Assembly: GCF_023015965.1 (NCBI RefSeq)
Contig: NZ_JALKAN010000004.1
Coordinates: 1-64,000 of the forward strand
Reading direction: 5' to 3'
Source of the DNA: Allomuricauda sp. F6463D
GTDB lineage: Bacteria; Bacteroidota; Bacteroidia; Flavobacteriales; Flavobacteriaceae
DNA length: 64,000 nt
Below the pieces are notes generated by a model. The model did no database searches and was not told where the DNA came from. It saw only the letters and a list, made by a program, of their open reading frames with translations. Positions within the stretch are counted from its first letter, which is position 1. The number at the start of each line of letters is the position of its first letter. Made by a program: the position numbers and the translations under genes. Below are positions 47,935 to 57,395 of the stretch, piece by piece.

Positions 47935-48399
47935 ATGAAAAGATTACTATTAGTATTTGCATTAGTTATGCTGGGCAATTTAGCCGTAATGGCTCAAGCC
48001 AATTATAGAGCGGCATTGGGTTTGGGTATCGATCTTTATGATCAAGCTACTTTTTTTGGAGCCTCTGGAAAATATTTCTTTTCCGATAACCACGTAGGGC
48101 AAGCGGTTTTAGGGTTTGAGGACAATGCTACTATGGCCACATTTCTCTATTCCTTTCACAAAGGATTTTTTAGAGCACCGGGATTACGATGGTATGCCGG
48201 GGTGGGACCAAGTATAATTTTTATCAAAAATTCAGATAATATTTTTGCCCTTCGTCCGCATATGGGTCTCGATTTTAAGGTGGATGGTATCCCGTTTGTG
48301 CTTAATTTTGATTGGCGGCCTTCAGTTGTATTAAGTAATGTTGGCGATAACGAAGTTGCTGCATTTGGCTTTGGTCTCCAATTTGCCATTAATAACTAG
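47935..48399 (+). CDS. Second small outer-membrane barrel protein
   Basis: 154 residues with a signal peptide (LLLVFALVMLGNLAVMAQ). Strands such as YRAALGLGIDLYDQATFFGASG, LRWYAGVGPSIIF, LRPHMGLDFKVDGIPFVLNFDW and VAAFGFGLQFAINN show a short barrel. It resembles the preceding gene in type but not in sequence. Function unknown. A terminator follows. Confidence 0.75.
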   Translation: MKRLLLVFALVMLGNLAVMAQANYRAALGLGIDLYDQATFFGASGKYFFSDNHVGQAVLGFEDNATMATFLYSFHKGFFRAPGLRWYAGVGPSIIFIKNSDNIFALRPHMGLDFKVDGIPFVLNFDWRPSVVLSNVGDNEVAAFGFGLQFAINN

Positions 48400-48422
48400 T
48401 CAAGAAAAATAAATGATATTTA

Positions 48423-48450
48423 GGACGGGTTATCCCGTCCTTTTCTTTTT
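48423..48450 (+). terminator. Terminator of the barrel-protein gene
   Basis: GGACGGG/CCCGTCC stem with a 4-base TTAT loop followed by a T-rich tract lies 23 bases after the stop codon. Confidence 0.9.
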
Positions 48451-48454
48451 ATTG

Positions 48455-48462
48455 TATTTTTG
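48455..48462 (+). promoter_or_regulatory. -7 box of aroQ
   Basis: TATTTTTG is an exact -7 word whose last base is 5 bases before the aroQ ATG (48468). With usual spacing the transcript starts at or beside the start codon. The -33 side overlaps the terminator T tract and lacks TTTG. Confidence 0.5.
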
Positions 48463-48467
48463 ATTGC

Positions 48468-48884
48468 ATGAAACTAATGATCATCAACGGACCCAATCTT
48501 AATCTATTGGGAAAACGCGAACCCGAAGTTTACGGGAACACTACTTTTGAGGACTACTTCAAAACGCTACAAAAAAAATTTCCTCAAATAGAACTCGAGT
48601 ATTATCAATCCAATATTGAAGGAGAGCTTATTGGTAAAATACAAGAGGTGGGTTTTGGTTATGATGGTATCATATTAAATGCCGCTGCATACACTCATAC
48701 ATCTGTTGGTATTGGGGATGCGGTAAAAGCGGTTGAAACACCGGTTATAGAAGTGCATATTTCTAATACACACCAACGTGAGGAATATAGGCATGTTTCC
48801 TACATATCTCCTGGAGCCAAGGGGGTAATTTTAGGTTTTGGATTGCAAAGCTATGAGTTAGCTATACAAAGCTTTTTAGGCTAA
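48468..48884 (+). CDS. aroQ: Type II 3-dehydroquinate dehydratase
   Basis: 138 residues. The signature opening is IINGPNLNLLGKREPEVYG with the catalytic Arg and Tyr; also present are LNAAAYTHTSVGI (Asn and His) and EVHISNTHQREEYRHVS. It removes water from 3-dehydroquinate in the shikimate pathway. It ends by overlapping the convergent DUF3817 gene by 9 bases. Confidence 0.96.
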   Translation: MKLMIINGPNLNLLGKREPEVYGNTTFEDYFKTLQKKFPQIELEYYQSNIEGELIGKIQEVGFGYDGIILNAAAYTHTSVGIGDAVKAVETPVIEVHISNTHQREEYRHVSYISPGAKGVILGFGLQSYELAIQSFLG

Positions 48885-49157
48885 ATTTTTCAAATATTTT
48901 TTATCGGCGTAAAACGTTCCGAAGGGTAGGAGGGATGCTATAAAGAGAATTAAAAATCTTTTGAGCTTCCATTTTCGTTCCCAACAAAAGGCTATTGCCA
49001 CTGCCACATATAATATAAACAGTATTCCATGTGCCATACCCACCACTTGATTGGGTTCTGGAATATCTGCCCAATGCTTTAACGGCATGGTCATTCCAAA
49101 AAGGAGTACATAGGAAATACCTTCTAAAATAGCAGTGGCCCTAAAAATTTTAAGCAT
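48876..49157 (-). CDS. DUF3817-family small membrane protein
   Basis: 93 residues with three TM helices. The family pattern is FRATAILEGISYVLLFGMTMPLK and VGMAHGILFILYVAVAI with the conserved His. These YdzA-like proteins often sit at transporter ends but the function is unknown. It follows lpdA by 6 bases and is probably in its transcript. Confidence 0.85.
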   Translation of the reverse strand: MLKIFRATAILEGISYVLLFGMTMPLKHWADIPEPNQVVGMAHGILFILYVAVAIAFCWERKWKLKRFLILFIASLLPFGTFYADKKYLKNLA

Positions 49158-49163
49158 ATATTA

Positions 49164-50555
49164 TTATAAATGGATTACTTCATCATAAGCATCTGCAACG
49201 GCTTCCATTACCGCTTCGCTCATGGTTGGGTGTGGGTGAACAGCTTTTAGTACTTCGTGACCTGTGGTCTCCAACTTTCTGGCAACAACGGCTTCAGCGA
49301 TCATATCGGTCACACCAACACCGATCATATGGCAACCTAACCATTCACCATATTTGGCATCAAAAATAACTTTCACAAAACCATCTGGGGTGCCGGCAGC
49401 TTTTGCCTTACCACTCGCAGAGAAAGGAAACTTACCAATTTTAAGGTCGTATCCTTTTTCCTTGGCTTGCTTTTCAGTCAGGCCGACCGAAGCAATTTCA
49501 GGGATGCAATAGGTACAACCTGGAATGTTTCCGTAATCCAAGGCTTCCACGTGCATACCTGCCAGTTTTTCCACACAAAGGATGCCTTCTGCGGAGGCAA
49601 CGTGAGCCAAAGCTTGTCCTGGAGTTACATCACCAATGGCGTAATAACCAGGAATATTGGTCTGGTAGTAATCGTTTACCAAGATTTTATCTCTGTCGGT
49701 TGCGATTCCAACATCTTCCAATCCTATATTTTCAATATTGGTTTTGATTCCAACAGCGGATAGGACAATATCAGCTTCCAGTACTTCTTCACCTTTTTTG
49801 GTCTTAACAGTGGCTTTTACACCATCTCCAGATGTATCAACTTTGGTAACTTCTGCGGAGGTTTTTATTTTAACTCCCGTTTTTTTGAAGCTACGCTCCA
49901 ATTGCTTGGAAATATCCTCATCTTCAACAGGAACAATATTCGGCATGTATTCCACTACGGTAACTTCTGTGCCCATGGAATGATAGAAATAAGCGAACTC
50001 CATGCCAATGGCACCACTACCTACCACAATCATTTTCTTTGGTTGTTCTTTCAATGACATGGCCTCGCGGTAACCGATTACCTTTTTTCCATCTTGTGGA
50101 AGGCTTGGCAACTCACGGCTACGAGCTCCAGTGGCTATAATGATATGGTCTGCGGAGTACTCCGTAGTGTCACCGCTTTCTGTTTTCACCGTAACTTTTT
50201 TGCCCGGTTTCACTTTTCCATATCCCTTGATTACCTCAATTTTATTCTTCTTCATCAAGAATTGGACACCTTTGCTCATTCCTTCGGCAACGCCACGACT
50301 TCTTTTAACAACAGCATCAAAATCTCGGTCTACATCTTTAGCACTCAAACCATAATCTTCGGCATGCTTTAAATATTCAAATACCTGAGCTGATTTTAGA
50401 AGGGCCTTGGTAGGGATACAACCCCAGTTAAGACATACACCTCCTAAACTTTCTTTTTCTATAATGGCTGTTTTGAACCCTAATTGTGAAGCCCTGATGG
50501 CAGTAACATATCCACCTGGACCACTTCCCAAAACAATTATATCGAACTTGCTCAT
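49164..50555 (-). CDS. lpdA: Dihydrolipoyl dehydrogenase
   Basis: 463 residues. FAD motif IIVLGSGPGGYVTAIRASQ, redox pair GGVCLNWGCIPTKALLKS, NAD motif MIVVGSGAIGMEFAYFYH, and the His-Glu active-site motif AVHPHPTMSEAVMEA are seen. It is the E3 of 2-oxoacid dehydrogenases and the glycine-cleavage system. It stands apart from E1/E2 genes. Confidence 0.96.
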   Translation of the reverse strand: MSKFDIIVLGSGPGGYVTAIRASQLGFKTAIIEKESLGGVCLNWGCIPTKALLKSAQVFEYLKHAEDYGLSAKDVDRDFDAVVKRSRGVAEGMSKGVQFLMKKNKIEVIKGYGKVKPGKKVTVKTESGDTTEYSADHIIIATGARSRELPSLPQDGKKVIGYREAMSLKEQPKKMIVVGSGAIGMEFAYFYHSMGTEVTVVEYMPNIVPVEDEDISKQLERSFKKTGVKIKTSAEVTKVDTSGDGVKATVKTKKGEEVLEADIVLSAVGIKTNIENIGLEDVGIATDRDKILVNDYYQTNIPGYYAIGDVTPGQALAHVASAEGILCVEKLAGMHVEALDYGNIPGCTYCIPEIASVGLTEKQAKEKGYDLKIGKFPFSASGKAKAAGTPDGFVKVIFDAKYGEWLGCHMIGVGVTDMIAEAVVARKLETTGHEVLKAVHPHPTMSEAVMEAVADAYDEVIHL

Positions 50556-50672
50556 TAGATTTTGATTTTAGTTGTTAGATTGAAAACCTGCCGTTTCGGC
50601 AAGTGCAAAAGTACGGAAATCAATCTCCAATTCCCAAGTGGAAAAATGGCAAATGTGGGTTTGTTTGTGAAA

Positions 50673-51209
50673 TCAGGGCTTACCTTTCCCGAACATGGTT
50701 TGGTTGTAGCTTTTGGACCCTCCTTTAGGTATGGACAAAGAATTCCAATCTTTGCCTTTTATCATTTTGCCTACAAATACAATTTGGCCTACATGACTTG
50801 CATAATGTGCCAATTGGCGGTTGATGGCTTTGGCAATACTGTGTTCTTCGCCTCTAATTTTAATAGTGTTTTGGAAATTGGATTCATCTATGTGGGAAAG
50901 GGCATCAAATAAACAATCCCAACCTTTTTCCCAAGCGGAAATCATTTCAGTTTTGGTTACAAAAGGCTCTTCGAATTCCATATCGCGCGTGCGCCATGGT
51001 TTTTCCCCATCTTCGGTTAAAAAATTGGTCCATCGGCTCAACATGTTTCCAACCATATGTTTTACGATATTGGCAATGGAATTATCGGTGTCGGTAAATT
51101 TCCAATGAATATCGGCATCGGAAATTTGGGCAAAGGTTTTGTCACCCATTGCTTTGTAACGCTGAAACTCAAATGTTACACTGGCTATATAACCTTTTTG
51201 GAAGTCCAT
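50673..51209 (-). CDS. DinB/YfiT-like (DUF1572) protein
   Basis: 178 residues in a four-helix-bundle pattern: VTFEFQRYKAMGDKTFAQI, NIVKHMVGNMLSRW (metal His), and RQLAHYASHVGQIVFVGKM with two His. The three His match the DinB-superfamily metal site, seen in bacillithiol/mycothiol S-transferase-like enzymes. It starts one base after the msrB stop, so they are co-transcribed. Confidence 0.85.
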   Translation of the reverse strand: MDFQKGYIASVTFEFQRYKAMGDKTFAQISDADIHWKFTDTDNSIANIVKHMVGNMLSRWTNFLTEDGEKPWRTRDMEFEEPFVTKTEMISAWEKGWDCLFDALSHIDESNFQNTIKIRGEEHSIAKAINRQLAHYASHVGQIVFVGKMIKGKDWNSLSIPKGGSKSYNQTMFGKGKP

Positions 51210-51614
51210 TTATGTTTCAGGGTCAAAATCAATGCTAACGGAATTGATACAGTACCGTTGTCCTGTGGTCTCCTTGGGCCCATCATTAAAAACATGTCCC
51301 AAATGACTTCCACAGTTGGCACAGATGGTCTCGGTTCTAATCATACCGTGTGAAGTGTCCCTAATATATTCAATGGCACCCTCCACCGCTTGGTCAAAAG
51401 AGGGCCAACCACAACCACTATCAAATTTATGCTCACTTTCAAATAGCTTGGCATTGCAAGCCTTACAATGGTAATCGCCATTTTCAAAATGCATATCTAA
51501 CTTACCTGTGTAGGGTCTTTCTGTGCCCTTTTGTCTTAAGACATAGTATTCTTCAGGAGAAAGTTGTTGTTTCCATTCTTCTTCGGTTTTATGTAAGTCA
51601 TATTTTTTGTTCAT
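51210..51614 (-). CDS. msrB: Peptide-methionine (R)-S-oxide reductase MsrB, cytosolic
   Basis: 134 residues from ATG at 51614 (the open frame is longer but not conserved). Zn-binding pairs CKAC and [39 protein letters not shown] with the catalytic Cys near the end. It reduces the R form of methionine sulfoxide. No leader peptide, so cytosolic. It is 16 bases after a second msrB. Confidence 0.93.
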   Translation of the reverse strand: MNKKYDLHKTEEEWKQQLSPEEYYVLRQKGTERPYTGKLDMHFENGDYHCKACNAKLFESEHKFDSGCGWPSFDQAVEGAIEYIRDTSHGMIRTETICANCGSHLGHVFNDGPKETTGQRYCINSVSIDFDPET

Positions 51615-51630
51615 ATCGTTTAGAAACTGT

Positions 51631-52116
51631 TTAGTTGTTGTCCGGTATAAACTTAAGTGCGGCTCCGTTGATGCAATGTCTTTTACCCGTTGTGTTCCTT
51701 GGCCCATCATTAAAAACATGTCCTAAATGCCCTTTACAAACAGCACAATGTTCTTCGGTCCGGGGTACACCAATTTTATAATCGGTATCGAACGCTACAT
51801 TACCTTCGATCTCTCTATCAAAACTGGGCCATCCGGTACCAGATTTAAATTTATGTTCACTTTTGAACAATGGTGTGCTACAGCCGGCACAAACATAGGT
51901 GCCTTTTTGCTTATTGTCCAATAGCTCGCTAGAAAATGCTCTCTCGGTACCGGCTTTTCTAAGGACATAGTACTCCATGTCCGTAAGTTCGGCCCGCCAT
52001 TCGGCATCCGTTTTATTTATGTTTAAGGCGGTTTTATTGGTATTTTCTTCTTCTTGTGAAGTGCCCTTGCATCCAGCAAGTATGACAAGAGCAACTAAAA
52101 GCAATTTTTTTCCCAT
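51631..52116 (-). CDS. msrB: MsrB paralogue, lipoprotein
   Basis: 161 residues from ATG at 52116. A leader with lipobox ([17 protein letters not shown]), then the MsrB fold with CAGC and CAVC Zn pairs, [13 protein letters not shown] and [23 protein letters not shown] resolving-Cys position seen in the first copy as SGCGWP reads SGTGWP here, so recycling may differ. It probably repairs envelope proteins. Confidence 0.92.
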   Translation of the reverse strand: MGKKLLLVALVILAGCKGTSQEEENTNKTALNINKTDAEWRAELTDMEYYVLRKAGTERAFSSELLDNKQKGTYVCAGCSTPLFKSEHKFKSGTGWPSFDREIEGNVAFDTDYKIGVPRTEEHCAVCKGHLGHVFNDGPRNTTGKRHCINGAALKFIPDNN

Positions 52117-52170
52117 TGTTTCTTTTTTTATTTGGACGAAATTTAATAGTTGTCCTTTCAAATAATATAC

Positions 52171-52203
52171 AAAAAAAGTCCCATTGTTTGGCAATGGGAC
52201 TTT
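52171..52203 (-). terminator. Terminator of the collagen-like gene
   Basis: AAAGTCCCATTG and its complement form a 12-bp stem with a 5-base loop, and on the minus strand it is followed by seven T. It lies 23 bases past the collagen-like gene's stop. Confidence 0.88.
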
Positions 52204-52225
52204 GGCTATATGTTTTAGTGGATAT

Positions 52226-52804
52226 CTAGTTGATTTCCATTTTTGTAATATTTTCTTCTCCTATATTTAAGGTGGACATTACCTGTTCAATATTTGATGC
52301 GTCAAAATCAGGGGATTCGGCATATTCGCTAGGAACAAACACAATTCTGAAAAGCTGATTATCCGTAAAATCTGTACCCAATATGGATAAGTCGAAATTT
52401 CCATCGATAAAAAGCTCCAAATCCACAAAGGTGTGGGCAAAAACGTACTGTATGGTACCTTCATCCAGAAAAAAGTTCTGAGGAATTTGGGTCCATGCAT
52501 CCGCTGTTGAACCATCGGATAGGTCAATAACACCATCATGTCTGTACACCAAAACAGCATCTGATTCAAAAACTTCGAAATTGGTAACATCGGAAAAAGT
52601 GATCAAGGTGCTAAAAAGGTTGGCGCCGGCATCATACCCAAAGTTTACGCCTTCAACCTCAACAACCTGCCCTTGGATACCATCCAATCCGTCAAGACCA
52701 TCCAGTCCGTCAAGACCATCGTATCCTGGAGGACCTTGTGGGCCTTCGCATGCTGCGAAAACCAAAACAATAATTGCGCTTAAAAATGTAGTAAATTTAT
52801 TCAT
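52226..52804 (-). CDS. Collagen-like-repeat lipoprotein
   Basis: 192 residues from ATG at 52804. The leader has a lipobox (LVFAACEGPQ). Directly after the Cys come G-x-y triplets, GPQGPPGYDGLDGLDG and on to GIQGQ, about eight in all. The rest (about 55-190) is a beta-rich domain with acidic strands (IDLSDGSTADAWTQ, FVDLELFIDGNFDLSI). Such short triplet stalks after the lipid Cys are common in this phylum. The partner is unknown. The triplets are coded by an 18-bp tandem repeat. Confidence 0.85.
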   Translation of the reverse strand: MNKFTTFLSAIIVLVFAACEGPQGPPGYDGLDGLDGLDGLDGIQGQVVEVEGVNFGYDAGANLFSTLITFSDVTNFEVFESDAVLVYRHDGVIDLSDGSTADAWTQIPQNFFLDEGTIQYVFAHTFVDLELFIDGNFDLSILGTDFTDNQLFRIVFVPSEYAESPDFDASNIEQVMSTLNIGEENITKMEIN

Positions 52805-52964
52805 GATCTTAAATTTTTGATTTGTGTTTGTTTCGTCTTTCATGCAATAAAATCAAAAAGCGTTCCATTTTTAAAAAAATGTTGTTACTATTTTCAAACC
52901 TGTTGTCATAATCGTATTCTTGATTAAAGATCCGTATTATTGTATAAGTACTAAACCCTCAAAT

Positions 52965-54860
52965 ATGTCCAAGGTAGTTCCACATAGTTTTTTTACAGAA
53001 TTCGATACCGATCTTTTTAAAGCGGGAAAGCACTTTCGACTATATAATAAGTTAGGTTCGCACTTAACAGAAGTGGATGGGGTAAAAGGAACGTATTTTG
53101 CCGTTTGGGCACCATCTGCTAAATCGGTCAGCGTTATTGGCGATTTCAATTATTGGACGGCAGGTGAGCATAAGTTGAATGTACGGTGGGACCATAGTGG
53201 TATTTGGGAAGGATTTATTCCAGGAGTGGACAAGGGTACCAAGTATAAATACAAGATACATTCCAACAATAACGATATATGGACCGAAAAAGCCGACCCA
53301 TTTGCTAGGTATTGTGAGCAGCCTCCACAAACAGCGTCCCTGGTTTGGGATGATACCCATGAATGGAAAGACAAAAATTGGATGGATACCCGTGACACGA
53401 AGAATGGTTTGGATAGACCATATTCAGTCTACGAGGTGCACCTGGGGTCTTGGAGAAAGAAAAACGGTTGGGAATCCCTCAGTTATCTAGAGATGGCAGA
53501 TCAACTTGCTGACTACGTGGAGGAGATGGGCTTTACCCATGTGGAGTTTATGCCTGTAATGGAATATCCCTACGATCCTTCTTGGGGTTATCAAATAACA
53601 GGATATTTTGCGCCTACTTCCCGTTTTGGCAAGCCAGAGGATTTTAAAATACTTGTAGAGGCGATGCACAATCGGGGTATTGGTGTTATTTTGGATTGGG
53701 TACCTTCACATTTTCCGGAAGACGCACACGGGCTTGGCTTTTTTGATGGGTCCAACCTTTACGAGCACCCGGACAAACGAAGAGGTTACCATCCCGATTG
53801 GAAAAGTCTCATTTTTAATTATGGAAGAAATGAAGTGAGAGCATTTTTGATCAGTAATGCCATTTTTTGGCTCGATCAATACCATGTGGATGGTTTACGA
53901 GTGGATGCAGTGGCCTCCATGATTTATTTGGATTATTCTAGGGAAGATGGGGAATGGGAACCCAATATATATGGAAATAACGAGAACTTGGAAGCTCTTT
54001 CTTTTTTAAGGGAGATGAACCAGGAGGTGTATGCCAGTTTCAAAGGTGTACAGACCATTGCTGAGGAATCCACCGCATTTTCGGGAGTTACAAAACCAGT
54101 AGATTATGGCGGGTTGGGCTTTGGCATGAAATGGATGATGGGTTGGATGCACGATACATTGGAATTTTTTAAAAAGGATCCTATTCATCGATCATACAAT
54201 TTGAATGCAATAAGCTTTAGCTTGACCTATGCGTTTACAGAGAACTTTATGTTGCCTTTTTCGCACGATGAGGTAGTTTATGGTAAACAATCCCTATTAT
54301 ATCGGATGCCGGGAGATGAATGGCAACGATTTGCCAATCTTAGATTACTATTTGGTTATATGTTCACCCATCCTGGTGGTAATTTATTGTTTATGGGGGG
54401 GGAGTTTGGACAATCGTCCGAATGGAACTTTCAAGAGAGTCTCGAATGGCATTTAACCCAATACGGTTTCCATTCCGGAATACAAGAAGTGGTAAAAGAC
54501 TTGAACAAAATGTACAAAAACAATCCAGCATTGTACCAAAAGCAGTTCAGTCCTGATGGTTTCCAGTGGATTGAATATAATGACCAAGAAAACACAGTTA
54601 TATCATACATAAGAAAAGGTAATGATTCCAAGGATGATATGATCATTGTCTGTAACTTTACGCCCGTACCCCGGGAAAATTATAGGTTGGGAGTTCCAAA
54701 AACGTCCACCTTAAAACTGGTGTTCAATAGTGACGATAAAAAATATTCGGGAAGCGGTATTGGCAAAAAAACGATGAAGCCTACCAAAACCCCTTGGAAC
54801 GGGCAAATGCAATCGGTATTAATGAATCTGCCCCCACTAGGTATCGTGGTTTACAAATAA
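52965..54860 (+). CDS. glgB: 1,4-alpha-glucan branching enzyme
   Basis: 631 residues from ATG at 52965. A CBM48 N-terminal module (GTYFAVWAPSAKSVSVIGDF) and a GH13 barrel: YEVHLGSWR, DWVPSHFPEDAHGL, nucleophile Asp in GLRVDAVASMIYLDY, acid Glu in IAEESTAFSGV and FSHDEVVYGKQ. The C-terminal all-beta domain closes it. It adds alpha-1,6 branches to glycogen. No glgA or glgC is in the window. Confidence 0.95.
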   Translation: MSKVVPHSFFTEFDTDLFKAGKHFRLYNKLGSHLTEVDGVKGTYFAVWAPSAKSVSVIGDFNYWTAGEHKLNVRWDHSGIWEGFIPGVDKGTKYKYKIHSNNNDIWTEKADPFARYCEQPPQTASLVWDDTHEWKDKNWMDTRDTKNGLDRPYSVYEVHLGSWRKKNGWESLSYLEMADQLADYVEEMGFTHVEFMPVMEYPYDPSWGYQITGYFAPTSRFGKPEDFKILVEAMHNRGIGVILDWVPSHFPEDAHGLGFFDGSNLYEHPDKRRGYHPDWKSLIFNYGRNEVRAFLISNAIFWLDQYHVDGLRVDAVASMIYLDYSREDGEWEPNIYGNNENLEALSFLREMNQEVYASFKGVQTIAEESTAFSGVTKPVDYGGLGFGMKWMMGWMHDTLEFFKKDPIHRSYNLNAISFSLTYAFTENFMLPFSHDEVVYGKQSLLYRMPGDEWQRFANLRLLFGYMFTHPGGNLLFMGGEFGQSSEWNFQESLEWHLTQYGFHSGIQEVVKDLNKMYKNNPALYQKQFSPDGFQWIEYNDQENTVISYIRKGNDSKDDMIIVCNFTPVPRENYRLGVPKTSTLKLVFNSDDKKYSGSGIGKKTMKPTKTPWNGQMQSVLMNLPPLGIVVYK

Positions 54861-54956
54861 ATAAGCAGCTAAAACGTTATAGTTAATTGCTTTTCAAAAC
54901 ATATTTTTAATTATTCAGGCTTTTGTGTTTCTTTTGTGAGCCTCAATCAATTGTAG

Positions 54957-57356
54957 ATGATAACCAATACGGAAATAGCTAAAACCGGGAACCAGTTTCC
55001 GAACCATATAGTCGATTTTAAGCAAGAAAACGACAAATTATACTTTACTACCCAAAATGGTGTAATACTTCAAATTACTATTTTAAGGGACAGTGTTGTT
55101 CGGTTTAGATATGGCATTGAGTATGTTTTTGAACCGGATTTTTCATACGCCCTTAGTGATGATGTTAACCTTGGTTACAACGAACTTACCATAGAGGATG
55201 AGATACCAGAATATGTTATAACTACTTCTAAGATAAAAATATACATCAACAAGACGAACCTTAAGGTGCAAATTGTTGATATGCACAACGTAATCCTGAC
55301 GGAGGATGAACTTGGATTCCATTGGGAAGAAAATTTTGACTACGGCGGAAACATTGTGAAAATGAGTAAAGTTTGCCACTCTGGTGAAAGTTATTATGGA
55401 ATGGGAGACAAAGCATCCCATACCAACCTCAAAGGCAAAAGAGTGAACAATTGGGTAACGGACTCCTACGCCTATGGAAAAGACCAAGAACCACTTTATA
55501 AATCAATTCCGTTTTATGTGGGACTTAAGGAAAACATTGCATATGGAATGTTTTTCGATAACTCTTTTAGCACGTATTTTGATTTTGCAGCAGAACGAAG
55601 GAACGTAACCAGTTTTTGGGCCGATGGAGGCGAGATGAACTATTATTTTTTCTATGGTCCCAAAATGTCGGATGTTGTGGAATCTTATACGGATTTGACC
55701 GGTGTCCCAGAATTACCACCACTTTGGGCTCTAGGTTTCCACCAATCGAAATGGAGCTATTTTCCAGAGAAAAAAGTTAGGGATATTGCATCGTCTTTTA
55801 GACAGTTGAACATTCCCTGCGATGCCATTTATCTCGATATCGATTATATGGATGGTTTTCGTTGTTTTACTTGGAACAACAACTATTTCCCCAATCCAAA
55901 AAAGATGATTGAGGAAATGGAGGACGAAGGTTTTAAGGTAATCACTATGATCGATCCAGGAATTAAGATTGATCGGGATTACTGGGTATATCAACAAGCC
56001 ATGGATAATGGATATTTTTGTAGAAGAGCGGATGGGCCACATTTTAAGGGAAAAGTTTGGCCAGGCGAATGTAAATTTCCAGATTTCACTAACCCCGAAG
56101 TCAGAGACTGGTGGGCCGATCTTTATAAAGAAATGATAGCCGACCTTGGAGTCAGTGGGGTTTGGAACGATATGAACGAGCCTGCCATTATGGAAGTCCC
56201 GTCAAAAACTGCCAATTTAGATGTGCGTCACGATTACGAGGGGCATCCATGCAGTCACAGAAAGGCACATAATATATACGGTATGCAAATGGTACGCGCC
56301 ACGTATGAAGGTGTTAAAAAATTTATGTACCCACGTAGACCTTTTGTGCTTACACGAGCAGCGTATTCAGGAACCCAACGTTATTGTGCTACTTGGACAG
56401 GTGACAATGTAGCAACATGGGAGCATTTGTGGATAGCCAACGTGCAAATGCAGCGCATGTGTATGAGTGGATATTCCTTCGTTGGCTCTGATATTGGTGG
56501 CTTTGCAGAGCAACCGAACGGGGAACTTTTTGCTCGCTGGATGCAGCTTGCCATTTTTCACCCTTTTTGTAGGGTACACTCCAGTGGTGATCACGGTGAT
56601 CAGGAACCTTGGTCTTTCGGTGATGAAATTACCGACATTGTAAGAGAATTTATAGAGTTGAGGTATCAATTGTTACCATATCTCTATACCATGTTCTATA
56701 ATTATATCAATAAAGGATTGCCTATGTTGCAATCCTTGGTGTTTTATGACCAAGAAGACCCACAGACCCATTTCCGTACGGATGAATTTATATTTGGAAA
56801 ACAAATATTGGTATGTCCCGTCCAAGAACCAAATGCACAAGGCAGGAGAATGTATTTCCCCAAGGGGAGTTGGTATAATTATTGGAATGATGAATTAATT
56901 GGAGGAGGAGTTGAGCGTTGGGTGGCCGCAGAAATTAATCGGATACCTTTGTTTGTGAAAGCAGGGGCTATGATACCCAAATATCCTGTACAGCAATATG
57001 TGGGAGAAAAAGAAATAGATAAACTCGCAATAGATATCTACTTTAAGGAGGGTACGGAAAACTCTCAGGTATACGAAGATCAACAAGATGGGTACGATTA
57101 TAAAAAAGGACGTTATAGCCTTAGGCGTTTCAAATTAACGGGCAAAAAGAACGAATTGATTATCCAACAATTCAAGGATGGTAACTTTATTACTCAATAC
57201 AATAATTTCATATTGACATTCCATGGGCTGCCTTTTACAATAGAAAAGGTAGAATTGGATAATGTGGAGATTGATTTAAACGATATCATGTTACATGGAA
57301 ACGACTCTATAGAAGTGGGGAAGGATTTCACTCAGATCCATATCCTTGGAAAATAA
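54957..57356 (+). CDS. GH31 alpha-glucosidase
   Basis: 799 residues. The N-terminal beta domain leads to the (beta/alpha)8 barrel: ALGFHQSKWSYFPE, AIYLDIDYMDGFRCFTW, nucleophile Asp in SGVWNDMNEPAIM and acid Asp in SFVGSDIGGFAEQ. No signal peptide, so it is cytosolic. It cleaves terminal alpha-1,4 or 1,6 glucose from oligosaccharides. Downstream of glgB by 96 bases, probably linked in glycogen or maltodextrin use. Confidence 0.92.
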   Translation: MITNTEIAKTGNQFPNHIVDFKQENDKLYFTTQNGVILQITILRDSVVRFRYGIEYVFEPDFSYALSDDVNLGYNELTIEDEIPEYVITTSKIKIYINKTNLKVQIVDMHNVILTEDELGFHWEENFDYGGNIVKMSKVCHSGESYYGMGDKASHTNLKGKRVNNWVTDSYAYGKDQEPLYKSIPFYVGLKENIAYGMFFDNSFSTYFDFAAERRNVTSFWADGGEMNYYFFYGPKMSDVVESYTDLTGVPELPPLWALGFHQSKWSYFPEKKVRDIASSFRQLNIPCDAIYLDIDYMDGFRCFTWNNNYFPNPKKMIEEMEDEGFKVITMIDPGIKIDRDYWVYQQAMDNGYFCRRADGPHFKGKVWPGECKFPDFTNPEVRDWWADLYKEMIADLGVSGVWNDMNEPAIMEVPSKTANLDVRHDYEGHPCSHRKAHNIYGMQMVRATYEGVKKFMYPRRPFVLTRAAYSGTQRYCATWTGDNVATWEHLWIANVQMQRMCMSGYSFVGSDIGGFAEQPNGELFARWMQLAIFHPFCRVHSSGDHGDQEPWSFGDEITDIVREFIELRYQLLPYLYTMFYNYINKGLPMLQSLVFYDQEDPQTHFRTDEFIFGKQILVCPVQEPNAQGRRMYFPKGSWYNYWNDELIGGGVERWVAAEINRIPLFVKAGAMIPKYPVQQYVGEKEIDKLAIDIYFKEGTENSQVYEDQQDGYDYKKGRYSLRRFKLTGKKNELIIQQFKDGNFITQYNNFILTFHGLPFTIEKVELDNVEIDLNDIMLHGNDSIEVGKDFTQIHILGK

Positions 57357-57395
57357 AATTTTGTAATTTACATAAGACAAAATACGATAAAGCAG

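Noticed and set aside
50587-50603. Short hairpin after the DinB-like gene as a terminator
   Set aside because: Only about five pairs and a weak T tract; not enough to call.
52660-52760. Short tandem repeats as a CRISPR array
   Set aside because: Repeats are in-frame coding units with no spacers.
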